A model generated the notes under the pieces. It searched no databases. It worked only from the letters and a program-made list of their open reading frames with translations, and was not told the origin of the DNA. Positions 1-8,694 of a DNA stretch of 64,000 nt are shown here, one piece after another (the stretch's first letter is position 1; the number at the start of each line of letters is the position of its first letter). The translations under genes were made by a program, and so were the position numbers. The DNA comes from Demequina mangrovi (GTDB lineage Bacteria > Actinomycetota > Actinomycetes > Actinomycetales > Demequinaceae): assembly GCF_000759715.1 (NCBI RefSeq), contig NZ_BBLU01000007.1:107387-171386 (forward strand), given 5' to 3'.

Positions 1-5
1 GCGGG

Positions 6-1466
6 TCAGGCTTCGCGCGACTCCCACCAGGCGCGCAGCTCCGCCGTGGCTCGCTCCTCGCCCAGCGGGCCGTGCTCCATGCGCAGCTCGAGCAGGTGCT
101 TGTACGCCTGACCCACCTCGCGGCCCGGCGCGATGCCGAGGATCGCCATGATCTGCGTGCCGTCGAGGTCCGGGCGGATCGCGTCGACCTCCTCCTGCTC
201 GCGCAGCTCGGCGATGCGGTGCTCGAGGTCGTCGTAGGCGAAGGACAGCCGCTCGGCCTTGCGGCGGTTGCGGGTGGTGACGTCCGCCCGCGTGAGCCGG
301 TGAAGCCGCTCGAGCTCCGCTCCCGCGTCGACCACGTACCGCCGCACGGCCGAGTCCGACCACCGGGCGTCCGCGTAGCCGTGGAAGCGCAGGTGCAGGA
401 ACACCAGGTGCTCGACCGCCTTGACCGTGTCCTTGTCGAAGCGCAGCGCCTTGAGCCGCTTGGCCGCCATCTTCGCGCCGACCACCTCGTGGTGGTGGAA
501 GGAGACCCCGCCGCCCGGCTCGAGGCGCTTGGTGGGCGGCTTGCCGATGTCGTGGAGCAGCGCGGCGAGGCGCAGCACCAGGTCCGGGCCGGGCACCGGC
601 CCTTCCGCCGGAGTCTCGAGCGCGATGGCCTGCTCGACCACCGTAAGGGTGTGCTCGTAGACGTCCTTGTGATGGTGGTGCTCGTCCACCTCGAGCTTGA
701 GGGCGGGCAGCTCGGGCAGCACATGGGCGGACAGCCCCGAGTCGACGAGCGCCGCGAGTCCCTCCCGAACCGACCTGCCGAGCATGAGCTTGACCAGCTC
801 GTCCCGCACGCGCTCCGCCGAGACGATCGCGAGCCGGTCCGCCATCTCCGCCATCGCGGAGAACGTGCCCGGCTCGATCTCGAAGCCCAGCTGCGAGGCG
901 AAGCGCGCGGCGCGCATCATGCGCAGCGGGTCGTCGCCGAAGGACACCGCGGGGTCGATGGGCGTGCGCAGCAGGCCCCCCGCGAGGTCGGAGAGCCCGT
1001 CGAACGGATCGACGAACTCCATCGACGGCAGGCGCACCGCCATCGAGTTGACGGTGAAGTCGCGGCGGGCGAGGTCTCCCTCGAGCGAGTCGCCGAAGGC
1101 CACCACGGGCTTGCGGGTCTCGCCGTCGTACTCGTCGGCGCGGTAGGTGGTGATCTCGACCACCAGGTCGCCCCGCCGTCCGCCGATGGTCCCGAACTCG
1201 CGCCCCATGTCCCAGGTCGCCCTGGTCCAGCGCTTGAGGAGGCGTTCGATCTCGTCCGGACGCGCGGACGAGGCGAAGTCGAGGTCCGCGCTCGAGCGGC
1301 CGAGGAACGCGTCGCGCACCGGTCCGCCGACGAGCGCAAGCTCGTGCCCGGCGTCGGCGAAGGACTGCGCGAGCGCACCGATCTCCGGCGGCAGCGCGGC
1401 CCACAGTCCGGCGGCGCGACGGCGCAGCACGTCGAGCGTGGGCGGGGTGGCGGAAGCGGCGGTCAC
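6..1466 (-). CDS. cca: CCA tRNA nucleotidyltransferase
   Basis: This enzyme adds or repairs the 3' CCA of tRNAs in the cytoplasm, using CTP and ATP. The 486-residue product has the class II nucleotidyltransferase head, with LVGGPVRDAFLG at about residues 45-56 and the metal-binding pair in DLDFA (61-65). An HD domain follows (LLHDIGKP near residue 300), as in the actinobacterial Cca/HDIG form. The open frame runs upstream to 1979, but that extension lies over the divergent NUDIX gene and is low-complexity. I therefore start at the GTG at 1466, which gives a normal family length. It is divergent from the NUDIX gene, the usual actinobacterial arrangement. The identification is firm; the exact start is less so. 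Confidence 0.93.
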   Translation of the reverse strand: MTAASATPPTLDVLRRRAAGLWAALPPEIGALAQSFADAGHELALVGGPVRDAFLGRSSADLDFASSARPDEIERLLKRWTRATWDMGREFGTIGGRRGDLVVEITTYRADEYDGETRKPVVAFGDSLEGDLARRDFTVNSMAVRLPSMEFVDPFDGLSDLAGGLLRTPIDPAVSFGDDPLRMMRAARFASQLGFEIEPGTFSAMAEMADRLAIVSAERVRDELVKLMLGRSVREGLAALVDSGLSAHVLPELPALKLEVDEHHHHKDVYEHTLTVVEQAIALETPAEGPVPGPDLVLRLAALLHDIGKPPTKRLEPGGGVSFHHHEVVGAKMAAKRLKALRFDKDTVKAVEHLVFLHLRFHGYADARWSDSAVRRYVVDAGAELERLHRLTRADVTTRNRRKAERLSFAYDDLEHRIAELREQEEVDAIRPDLDGTQIMAILGIAPGREVGQAYKHLLELRMEHGPLGEERATAELRAWWESREA

Positions 1467-1535
1467 CGCACCAGTGTCCCAGACGGGGAGCGCCCGGACC
1501 CGGTCCTGCCTCCCTGCACGCACCCGCGGGGTCGT

Positions 1536-1547
1536 TAGAGTTGCCCC
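1536..1547 (+). promoter_or_regulatory. -10 element of a probable leaderless promoter for the NUDIX gene
   Basis: TAGAGT at 1536-1541 is followed by six bases and then the ATG at 1548. A -10 this close to the start codon puts transcription initiation at or next to the ATG. No Shine-Dalgarno sequence precedes the ATG. I see no convincing -35. Confidence 0.45.
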
Positions 1548-2093
1548 ATGCCCACGCCCCCCGTCCCGCGTCCCGGCCCCATGCCGATGCCTCCGCAGGG
1601 AGCCGGCGTCCGGCCTCGTCGCGACGGGGTGGCACACCGTGCCCCGCACCTTCCGGTGAGCAACGAGACCTCGGCGGGCGGCATCGCCGTGCGCGTCGAG
1701 GACGGCGTCGCGTACGCCGCGTGCATCGGCCGCCGCAACCGCGCGGGACGCCTCGAGTGGTGCCTGCCCAAGGGCCACATCGAGGAGGGCGAGACCCCCG
1801 AGATCGCGGCCGTGCGCGAGGTCGCGGAGGAGACGGGGATCACGGCGGAGATCATCCAGCCCCTCGGGATCATCGACTACTGGTTCACCGGCGACGACCG
1901 CCGCGTCCACAAGGTGGTGCATCACTACCTGCTCGAGGCGAAGGGCGGGATCATCACCACCGAGAACGATCCCGATCACGAGGCCGAGGTCGCCCGATGG
2001 ATCGCGGTGAACGAGCTCACCCGCGAGCTCGCTTACCCCAACGAGCGGAAGATGGCGCAGGCGGCCGCGCGCCTCCTCGCGATCGCGCCGTGA
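1548..2093 (+). CDS. NUDIX hydrolase
   Basis: A 181-residue member of the NUDIX pyrophosphohydrolase family, which cleaves nucleoside diphosphates linked to another group. The NUDIX box is complete: GHIEEGETPEIAAVREVAEE, with the REVAEE catalytic helix followed by TGI. The substrate cannot be read from the sequence; MutT/diadenosine-polyphosphate types are the nearest by look. The first 35 or so residues are Pro/Arg-rich and may not belong to the fold. It begins the rightward murJ operon: its TGA overlaps the GTG of the DUF6049 gene (GTGA), so translation is probably coupled. The gene sits next to cca and upstream of murJ in many actinobacteria. Confidence 0.9.
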   Translation: MPTPPVPRPGPMPMPPQGAGVRPRRDGVAHRAPHLPVSNETSAGGIAVRVEDGVAYAACIGRRNRAGRLEWCLPKGHIEEGETPEIAAVREVAEETGITAEIIQPLGIIDYWFTGDDRRVHKVVHHYLLEAKGGIITTENDPDHEAEVARWIAVNELTRELAYPNERKMAQAAARLLAIAP

Positions 2094-4048
2094 CCGCTCG
2101 GACGATGCGCGGCACCCGCGCGCGTCCCGCGACGCGGCGGACGCTCGCCGCCGTCGCGACGCTCGCGCTGGCGATGCTCGGCACCTCCGCGGCCGCAGGC
2201 GCGCCTGGCCCTACCGAGGTTCCCGACGAGCTCGGTCTCGAGGCCGAGGTGCTCGCCGCACCCGCCGCGCTGCTCGAGGACGGCGACGACGTCTCCGCCA
2301 CGGTCGCGGTCGAGAATCTCGGCACCACCGACGTCGACGACGCGCTCGTGGTGCTGCGGCTCACCCGGCAGCCGTTCGCGGACCGCGCCGCGCTCGCCCA
2401 GTTCCTGGCAGGCGAGCCCGCGGCCATGAAGGACGTCGGCCGGCAGGAGCTGGGCCTTGAGGTCACCCTCGAGCCGGCGACCGACGAGACCGAGGCCGAG
2501 ACGGTCACGCGCTTCCACGCGGGCTCGTCGACCACGGTCGAGGTGGACGCCAACCCCGAGCGCCTGCCCTTCGAGACCGACGCCTGGGGCGTCCACGGCG
2601 TCCAGGTCGAGCTCCGCACCGAGACTGACACGTCGGTCGTCTTCACCGGCGCCGTCACCTGGAGCGACGCCGAGGTCCCCGAGCTCGAGCTCGCGACCCT
2701 GGCCACGGCCTCGGGGCTCAGCACCCGCGCCCGCGCGGTGGCGTCCGCCTCGAACATCGACGGTGTGACCCTCGCGGTCGACGGCACGGCGTTGTCGGTC
2801 CTCGGGACCAGCACGTTCGACGCCAAGGCTCGCGACATCCTCACGCTCCCCGCTCAGGATCCCGACCTCGTCTCGCTCGCTCATGCGGAGGACTCCGCGC
2901 TGCTCGAGTACTCCCTGGAGCGCTCCGCCGAGGCCGGCTCGGGCGCGCTCGCCGGCCTGCCGTGGCTCGGCATCGTCGGCACGGTCGATCGCGACACGAT
3001 CGCCCTGGCCGCGGCGCAGGGCGCTCGTGCGCTGCTCGTGACCGAGGACGCCGTGGACGGCCAGGCGGGCGACGTGACGCCCGCGGCTCGGCTCGGGCGC
3101 GGAGGAGGCAGCCGGCTCCCGCTGCTCTCTCCCGACTCCTTCCTGTCCGGCTACGCGGTCGCGGACGCCTCGCTCTCCCCCGGCGCGGTGGGGCTCTCGG
3201 TGGCCGCCGGCGCGCTCACCGCCGCGGGCGCGGACGGTCCGGTGCTCGTGTGGACGGGCGACACCTGGACACCGGGCGATGCTGGGGCCACCGAAGCCCT
3301 GACCGCGCTCCTCTCCGCGCCCTTCGTCGCGCCGGTGAGCGTGACAGCGCTGGCGCGCGAGGAGGACCTGGCCACGTACCGACCCGAGCAGACGCTCGAC
3401 GCCGGCGACGATCTCGGCGCACCCGCGATCGCGGGGCTCCGCACCAGGCTCGCCGACCTCATCGAGCTGAGCGCGGTGGCCGAGGACCCCGACGCGATCA
3501 TGGGGCCCGGCGGGCAGGCCGTGCTCTCTCCGCTCACGCGCTCCCTGCGCGGCGACGAGGTGGCACGCGACCTTCGCCTGACCGAGGCGACCACCTCGAT
3601 CGACGAGACGCTCGACGCGCTGCACGTCGCGGCGGGCTCCGACATCAACTTCATCGCGGACAAGGGCGCGCTCCCCGTCACGGTGGTCAACGACCTCGAC
3701 GTCGAGGCGACCGTGGTGGTCGACATGACCTCGTTCTCCCCGAACCTGCAGATCCGGGACGCGCCGACCGTTACGGTCCCGCCGCGCTCGACCACGACGG
3801 TCCCCGTCGAGGTGTCGGCGGTGTCGACCGCGAACGTGCGCGCCCGCACCGTCCTGCGCAACGTCGAGGGAGCCGCCATCGCGGCGCCGGTGACGATGTC
3901 GGTCCGCGTCCGCGCGGACTGGGGCACCGCGGTCACGGCGGTCTTCACCGTCGGGCTGATCGCGATGCTCGTGCTCGGCGTGATCCGCACGATCCGCCGC
4001 GGCCGCAAGGACACCCGCACGGCGCAGACGGGCGACGGGGAGGCCTGA
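2090..4048 (+). CDS. DUF6049 family secreted, membrane-anchored protein
   Basis: A 652-residue exported protein of unknown function, found beside murJ in actinobacteria. An N-terminal signal sequence (basic RPATRR, then a hydrophobic stretch with LAMLGTSAAAGA, about residues 10-42) precedes a large extracytoplasmic region. That region has two beta-rich parts, one after the signal and one near residues 520-610. One C-terminal membrane segment (AVFTVGLIAMLVLGVI, about residues 615-635) is followed by a basic cytoplasmic tail. Its conserved place between the NUDIX gene and murJ suggests a role with the lipid II flippase or cell envelope, but that is inference. The GTG at 2090 overlaps the previous stop; an in-frame ATG at 2105 is an alternative. 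Confidence 0.82.
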   Translation: MTARTMRGTRARPATRRTLAAVATLALAMLGTSAAAGAPGPTEVPDELGLEAEVLAAPAALLEDGDDVSATVAVENLGTTDVDDALVVLRLTRQPFADRAALAQFLAGEPAAMKDVGRQELGLEVTLEPATDETEAETVTRFHAGSSTTVEVDANPERLPFETDAWGVHGVQVELRTETDTSVVFTGAVTWSDAEVPELELATLATASGLSTRARAVASASNIDGVTLAVDGTALSVLGTSTFDAKARDILTLPAQDPDLVSLAHAEDSALLEYSLERSAEAGSGALAGLPWLGIVGTVDRDTIALAAAQGARALLVTEDAVDGQAGDVTPAARLGRGGGSRLPLLSPDSFLSGYAVADASLSPGAVGLSVAAGALTAAGADGPVLVWTGDTWTPGDAGATEALTALLSAPFVAPVSVTALAREEDLATYRPEQTLDAGDDLGAPAIAGLRTRLADLIELSAVAEDPDAIMGPGGQAVLSPLTRSLRGDEVARDLRLTEATTSIDETLDALHVAAGSDINFIADKGALPVTVVNDLDVEATVVVDMTSFSPNLQIRDAPTVTVPPRSTTTVPVEVSAVSTANVRARTVLRNVEGAAIAAPVTMSVRVRADWGTAVTAVFTVGLIAMLVLGVIRTIRRGRKDTRTAQTGDGEA

Positions 4049-4049
4049 C

Positions 4050-5747
4050 ATGACCGAGGACAACGCCGTGGCCCCCGGGACCGAGGAGCCGCCGCGCCCC
4101 GCCTCGCTCCGCCGCAACACCCTGGTGATGGCCTCGGGCACGTTCGTGTCCCGCGCCCTCGGCTTCGTACGCAACGCGATGCTCGCCGGGGCGATCGGCG
4201 TCAACACCATCGCGGCCAACGCCTACGACGTCGCCAACAAGATCCCCAACGCCCTCTACGCCGTCATCGCGGCGGGCGTCCTCAACGCGGTGCTCGTCCC
4301 GCAGATCGTGCGGGCGTTCCGGCGTCCGGACGGCAAGCGCACGGTCGACCGCCTGGTCACGCTCGGCGTCTTCGGCTCGCTGGGCCTCACGGCCGTGCTC
4401 ACCCTCGCGGCCCCCGTGTTCGTCGCCCTCTACACGCAGGACTGGAGCGCGGAGCAGCGCCAGCTCGCGGTGGGCTTCGCCTTCTGGGTCATCCCCCAGC
4501 TGTTCTTCTACAGCCTCTACACGATCCTCGGGCAGGTGCTCAACGCGCGCGAGCAGTTCGGGCCGTACATGTGGGCGCCGGTACTCAACAACATCGTGTC
4601 GATCGTCGGCCTCGCCGTGTACCTGGTGGCCTACGGCGGGTACCTGGCGGACGATGCGTTCGTCGCGGGCGCGGAGTTCGGCGGGTGGGGACCGACGCAG
4701 ATCGCGATCCTCGCCGGCACCGCCACGCTCGGCATCGCGGCCCAGTCGCTCATCCTCATCTGGCCGCTCATGCGGGGCGGGTACCGCTGGAAGCCGGTGT
4801 GGACGGGCCCGAAGGGGGAGCTCCGCGGCGTCACCTCGGTCGCGGGATGGGCGCTCGGCGCCGTGCTGCTCGACCAGGTGGGCGTCATCATGGCGACCCG
4901 CATCGCGTCCTCCGCGAACGCGGGCGGCGCCGATGTCGACATCGCCGGGAACGCCGCCTACTTCAACGCGATGATGCTGTACCTGGTGCCGCACTCGCTG
5001 GTGACGGTGTCGCTCGTCACCGCGCTCGCCACCCCCATGGCTCGGCACGCCGCGGCGAAGGACACGGATGCGCTGCGCGAGACCACGGTGCGCGGCATGC
5101 GCATCGTCACGGTGTTCTCGCTGTGGTCGACCGCGGTCCTCTTCGCCCTCGCCCCCGCCATCGTCCGCATCGCGCTGCCGGTGCAGCCCAACGCCGAGGT
5201 CATGTCCGTCGCGTACGTGCTCATGGGCCTCTCGCTCGGCGCGGTGCCGCTCGCGCTGCTGTCGGTGTTCAAGCGCGTGTTCTTCGCGCTCGAGGACGGT
5301 CGCGCGGTCTTCTACATCCAGATCCCCGTCACCGTGGCCTGGCTGGCCGGAATGATCCTCGCGCAGGATCTGTTGGCGCGGGAGTGGTGGACGGCCGGGG
5401 TTGCGCTGACGTTGAGCCTGTCGAACGTGGTCGGCGTGGCGCTGCGCGCGGCAGGCGTCCGGCGTCGCATCGGCGGTCTCGACGGGCGCCGCACCGCCTC
5501 GGTGATGCTGCGCGCCACGCTCGGGGCTGTGGTCACGGGTCTGGTCGGCTGGTCGCTGCTGCGCTTCATCCCCGCACCGGACCCGGACGACAGGATGGGC
5601 AGCCTGCTCGTCGCGTTCGGCGCCCTCGCGGTGCTCATCCCGCTCATGGGCTTCGTCTACTGGCTGCTGCTGCGGCTGCTGCGGGTCCCCGAGGCGGGCG
5701 AGCTGTTCGCCCCCCTCACCCGCCGTCTGAAGCGCACCGTACGATAG
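4050..5747 (+). CDS. murJ: Lipid II flippase MurJ (MviN)
   Basis: MurJ moves lipid-linked peptidoglycan precursor (lipid II) across the cytoplasmic membrane. The 565-residue product is a polytopic protein of the MOP superfamily with about 14 hydrophobic segments. It has the conserved N-terminal region around ASGTFVSRALGFVRNAML and a matching start of the second half (SVAGWALGAVLLDQVGVIMA). The ATG follows the DUF6049 stop by one base. In mycobacteria and some other actinobacteria MurJ carries a C-terminal pseudokinase domain; here the protein ends after the membrane domain and a separate kinase-like membrane protein follows. The sigM/anti-sigma pair often found downstream of murJ is absent. 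Confidence 0.95.
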   Translation: MTEDNAVAPGTEEPPRPASLRRNTLVMASGTFVSRALGFVRNAMLAGAIGVNTIAANAYDVANKIPNALYAVIAAGVLNAVLVPQIVRAFRRPDGKRTVDRLVTLGVFGSLGLTAVLTLAAPVFVALYTQDWSAEQRQLAVGFAFWVIPQLFFYSLYTILGQVLNAREQFGPYMWAPVLNNIVSIVGLAVYLVAYGGYLADDAFVAGAEFGGWGPTQIAILAGTATLGIAAQSLILIWPLMRGGYRWKPVWTGPKGELRGVTSVAGWALGAVLLDQVGVIMATRIASSANAGGADVDIAGNAAYFNAMMLYLVPHSLVTVSLVTALATPMARHAAAKDTDALRETTVRGMRIVTVFSLWSTAVLFALAPAIVRIALPVQPNAEVMSVAYVLMGLSLGAVPLALLSVFKRVFFALEDGRAVFYIQIPVTVAWLAGMILAQDLLAREWWTAGVALTLSLSNVVGVALRAAGVRRRIGGLDGRRTASVMLRATLGAVVTGLVGWSLLRFIPAPDPDDRMGSLLVAFGALAVLIPLMGFVYWLLLRLLRVPEAGELFAPLTRRLKRTVR

Positions 5748-5778
5748 TGACCGAAACGACCAGAGGGGTACGACGCAG

Positions 5779-7194
5779 GTGAAACCGGGCACGATTCTGG
5801 GCGCGCGTCTCACGCTGCTCGAGCAAGTCGACCACGACATCCCCGGCATCCAGCGGTACCTGGCCCAGGACTCGCGGCTCGGTCGACGCACCCTCGTCGA
5901 CATCGTCGACGGAGAGCTCGCGGGAGACGTCCGTACCGAGGCGGCCCGTGCCTCGCGGCTGCGCGACCCCCGCCTCGCCCGCATCGTCTCCGCGGGCCAG
6001 GAGGACGCACCCGACGGACCCGTGACGTACGTCGCTGTCGAGCACGTCCCCGGCGCACGCCTCTCGGACGTGCTCGCGCGGCATCGGGTGGAGCCGCGCC
6101 GCGCCCTCGCGATCGCCGCGGGTGCCGCTCGCGCCCTCACCGTCGCCCGCGCCACCGGCATGTCGCACGGATTCGTCCGTCCCGCCTGCGTGACCGTGTC
6201 GCCGCGTGGACGCGTGGTGATCGCCGGCCTCGGCGTCGACGGTCACGTGGCGGCGCATGCCGGCCTGGTCCCGGCGCCCTCCGAGAAGGCCGATGCGCGC
6301 GCCGTCGCGGCCATCCTCGTCCGCGCGCTCACCGGCATCGACGTCGGCGAGGCCACCGCGGACGACCTTCCCGACGGGATCCCCGCCTCCGCACGCGGTC
6401 TCGTGCTCGAGACGCTCCAGGGCACCGGCCCCGACACGTTGGCGGAGCTGGTCTCAGCGCTCTCGGGCGCCGATTCGCGCGCGCTCGTCGACTTCGCCTC
6501 GACGGTCGACACGCTCCCCCTCACCCCGCGCCTCGAGCGCGAGGCCGCCGAACGCGCGCAGCGGGAGGCCGAGGAGGCCGCACGGCGCGAGGAGGAGGCA
6601 CGCGCCGCCGCACGCGCGCTGGTGGCCGCGGAGACGCTCGTGGTCGCGCAGCGGTCCGCCGACGAGGCGATCGCGGAGGCGCGGTCGGAGCCCGGCCTTC
6701 ACGAGGGTCTGCGCACCGTCGTCGCGACGGTGGTCGGGCCCGCCGAACCGGAGCAGGAGGTCGAGGAGGAGCCGCTCCCGCTCGACGAGCCTGAGCCCGT
6801 GACGGAGTCGATCCCCGAGGTCGCCCGGCCCGCGGACCGCCACGAGGCGGCCTTCGACACCCTCGAGATCATGGTCGCGGAGCAGAACCGGACGCGCGAG
6901 CCCGGCACCTGGGAGTCGGTGCTCGCCGCGCTCCATCGGCGCTGGCCCGGCAATCCGCTGGTCGCCCGGAGCCTGCGCCGCGCTCGGGAGCGCGCCATCC
7001 ATGGCGGACCGCTCAACGGCGCGCGCGTGGTGATCGCGATCGCGCTCTTCTCGCTCGTGCTCGCGGTGCTGCTCGCCTTCGGGTGGCTCGACTCGCCGCT
7101 GGACCCTGCCATCGTGATCGAGCAGGACCCGTCCAGCATCCCCAATCCGGCCGTGACGGCGACCCTCACGCCCTCGCCCGACCCATCCGCCTGA
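5779..7194 (+). CDS. Kinase-like (pseudokinase) membrane protein next to MurJ
   Basis: A 471-residue protein whose first ~230 residues resemble a degenerate Ser/Thr protein kinase fold (TYVAVEHVPGARLSDVLARH, MSHGFVRPACVTVSPRGRVV), without an HRD or DFG motif. It is probably a pseudokinase that binds partners rather than phosphorylates. A long charged helical region (about residues 245-300, many E/A/R, coiled-coil-like) and an acidic linker lead to one membrane helix near residues 420-440 (VVIAIALFSLVLAVLLAFGW). A short Ser/Pro/Thr-rich outer tail ends the protein. GTG at 5779 is preceded by AGGGG at 5763-5767. It matches the pseudokinase part of mycobacterial MurJ, so a role in regulating lipid II flipping through FhaA-type partners is likely but inferred. 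Confidence 0.75.
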   Translation: MKPGTILGARLTLLEQVDHDIPGIQRYLAQDSRLGRRTLVDIVDGELAGDVRTEAARASRLRDPRLARIVSAGQEDAPDGPVTYVAVEHVPGARLSDVLARHRVEPRRALAIAAGAARALTVARATGMSHGFVRPACVTVSPRGRVVIAGLGVDGHVAAHAGLVPAPSEKADARAVAAILVRALTGIDVGEATADDLPDGIPASARGLVLETLQGTGPDTLAELVSALSGADSRALVDFASTVDTLPLTPRLEREAAERAQREAEEAARREEEARAAARALVAAETLVVAQRSADEAIAEARSEPGLHEGLRTVVATVVGPAEPEQEVEEEPLPLDEPEPVTESIPEVARPADRHEAAFDTLEIMVAEQNRTREPGTWESVLAALHRRWPGNPLVARSLRRARERAIHGGPLNGARVVIAIALFSLVLAVLLAFGWLDSPLDPAIVIEQDPSSIPNPAVTATLTPSPDPSA

Positions 7195-7302
7195 TCACCC
7201 GCGGCGAACGCCATGGGGAACGGGAACATCGTCCGCCTACCATCTGTTCTGAGAACGCCGCCTCGCCGTCACCGGTGAGGCCCCATCGAACGAGGAATCA
7301 TC

Positions 7303-8631
7303 GTGAGCGACATCCGCAACGTCATCATCGTCGGGTCCGGTCCTGCCGGGTACACGGCTGCCATCTATGCCGCGCGTGCGGGTCTGTCGCCGTTGGTGGT
7401 GGCGGGGTCGGTCACGGCGGGTGGGGCGTTGATGAACACCACGGAGGTGGAGAACTTCCCGGGCTTCGTCGAGGGCGTTCAGGGTCCGGAGCTGATGGAG
7501 ACCCTGCAGGCGCAGGCGGAGCGTTTCGGTGCCGAGGTGATCTTCGACGATGCGACGTCCCTGGACCTGGAGGGGGATGTGAAGTCGGTGGTGACGGGCA
7601 TGTCGGGCACGTTCACCGCGAAGGCGGTCATCCTGGCCACGGGGTCGGCCTACCGTGAGCTGGGGTTGGACGATGAGAAGCGTCTGTCGGGCAAGGGTGT
7701 GTCGTGGTGCGCGACGTGCGACGGGTTCTTCTTCCGTGATCAGGAGGTCGTGGTCGTCGGCGGTGGCGACAGCGCGGTCGAGGAGGCCACGTTCCTGACC
7801 CGGTTCGCGTCCAAGGTGTACCTGGTGCATCGTCGGGACGAGCTGCGGGCGTCGAAGATCATGGCCGACCGTGCCTTCGCGGATCCGAAGATCGAGTTCG
7901 TGTGGAACTCCGAGGTGACCGGCCTGGACGGCGAGGACAAGCTGTCCGGCGTGCGGGTGCGCAACCGGGTCACCGGCGAGGAGTCGACGCTGGCCGCGAC
8001 GGGCCTGTTCGTCGCGATCGGTCATGAGCCGCGCTCGGAGCTGGTCAAGGGCGTCATCGACACCGACGCCGAGGGGTACGTGCAGGTCCTGGGACGCACC
8101 ACCGCGACCAACATCTCCGGTGTGTTCGCGTGCGGCGACCTGGTCGACAACCGCTACCGCCAGGCCATCACCGCCGCAGGCTCGGGCTGCGCCGCGGCGC
8201 TGGACGCCCAGCACCACCTCGACACGCTCACCGACGTCACGACCGAGACCGTCGAGGTCGCGAAGGAGGCCGCCGCCGAGGCCGAGCTGCCCACCGCGCC
8301 TGTCGACGCGACCGTCGACTCGTTCCCGGCCGAGGTGCTGCAGTCCTCCGTGCCCGTGGTGGTCGACTTCTGGGCCACGTGGTGCGGTCCGTGCCGCGCC
8401 GTCGCACCGCTCCTCGACGAGCTCGCGCAGGAGTACGCCGGCCGGCTCAAGGTGGTCAAGGTCGACACGGACGCGAACCCCGAGCTCGCGATGGCCTACG
8501 GCGTGACCTCGATCCCGACCATGAGCTTCTTCAAGGACGGCCAGGTGGTGAAGTCCGTCGTCGGCGCGCGTCCCAAGCCCGCGCTGATCCAGCTCTTCGA
8601 CGAGGTCCTGGGCGCGCCCGTCTCCTCGTAG
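7303..8631 (+). CDS. trxB: Thioredoxin reductase-thioredoxin fusion (TrxB-TrxA)
   Basis: One reading frame encodes a whole NADPH-thioredoxin disulfide reductase system. Residues 1-310 are the flavoprotein: FAD-binding GSGPAG at 11-16, redox pair CATC near 136-139, NADPH-binding [10 protein letters not shown] near 153. A 20-30 residue Glu/Ala-rich linker leads to a thioredoxin domain with WCGPC near residues 360-364. No stop or start codon separates the parts, and the protein ends where a thioredoxin normally ends. Fused TrxB-TrxA is known from Mycobacterium leprae, whereas most actinobacteria have two adjacent genes. GTG at 7303 is preceded by CGAGGAA. Codon use in about 7330-7950 (TTG, GTG, GGT, CGT) differs from the C-ending codons of neighbouring genes and of its own 3' half. 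Confidence 0.95.
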   Translation: MSDIRNVIIVGSGPAGYTAAIYAARAGLSPLVVAGSVTAGGALMNTTEVENFPGFVEGVQGPELMETLQAQAERFGAEVIFDDATSLDLEGDVKSVVTGMSGTFTAKAVILATGSAYRELGLDDEKRLSGKGVSWCATCDGFFFRDQEVVVVGGGDSAVEEATFLTRFASKVYLVHRRDELRASKIMADRAFADPKIEFVWNSEVTGLDGEDKLSGVRVRNRVTGEESTLAATGLFVAIGHEPRSELVKGVIDTDAEGYVQVLGRTTATNISGVFACGDLVDNRYRQAITAAGSGCAAALDAQHHLDTLTDVTTETVEVAKEAAAEAELPTAPVDATVDSFPAEVLQSSVPVVVDFWATWCGPCRAVAPLLDELAQEYAGRLKVVKVDTDANPELAMAYGVTSIPTMSFFKDGQVVKSVVGARPKPALIQLFDEVLGAPVSS

Positions 8632-8638
8632 CCGGCGT

Positions 8639-8675
8639 CGCCGGGGTCCACCCGCCTGCGGGCTGGACCCCGGCG
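8639..8675 (+). terminator. Hairpin terminator after trxB-trxA
   Basis: Arms CGCCGGGGTCCA (8639-8650) and TGGACCCCGGCG (8664-8675) are perfectly complementary over 12 bp with a 13-nt loop. It lies directly after the fusion gene stop. There is no clear T-run. Confidence 0.65.
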
Positions 8676-8694
8676 TCCGTGCCAGACTTGCGCC

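Noticed and set aside
1467-1979. N-terminal extension of the cca frame
   Set aside because: It lies antisense to the NUDIX gene, has low-complexity composition and makes Cca much longer than its family.
5747-5782. Short frame starting at GTG 5747 after murJ
   Set aside because: It encodes only 11 residues before a stop; the start at 5779 opens the long frame.
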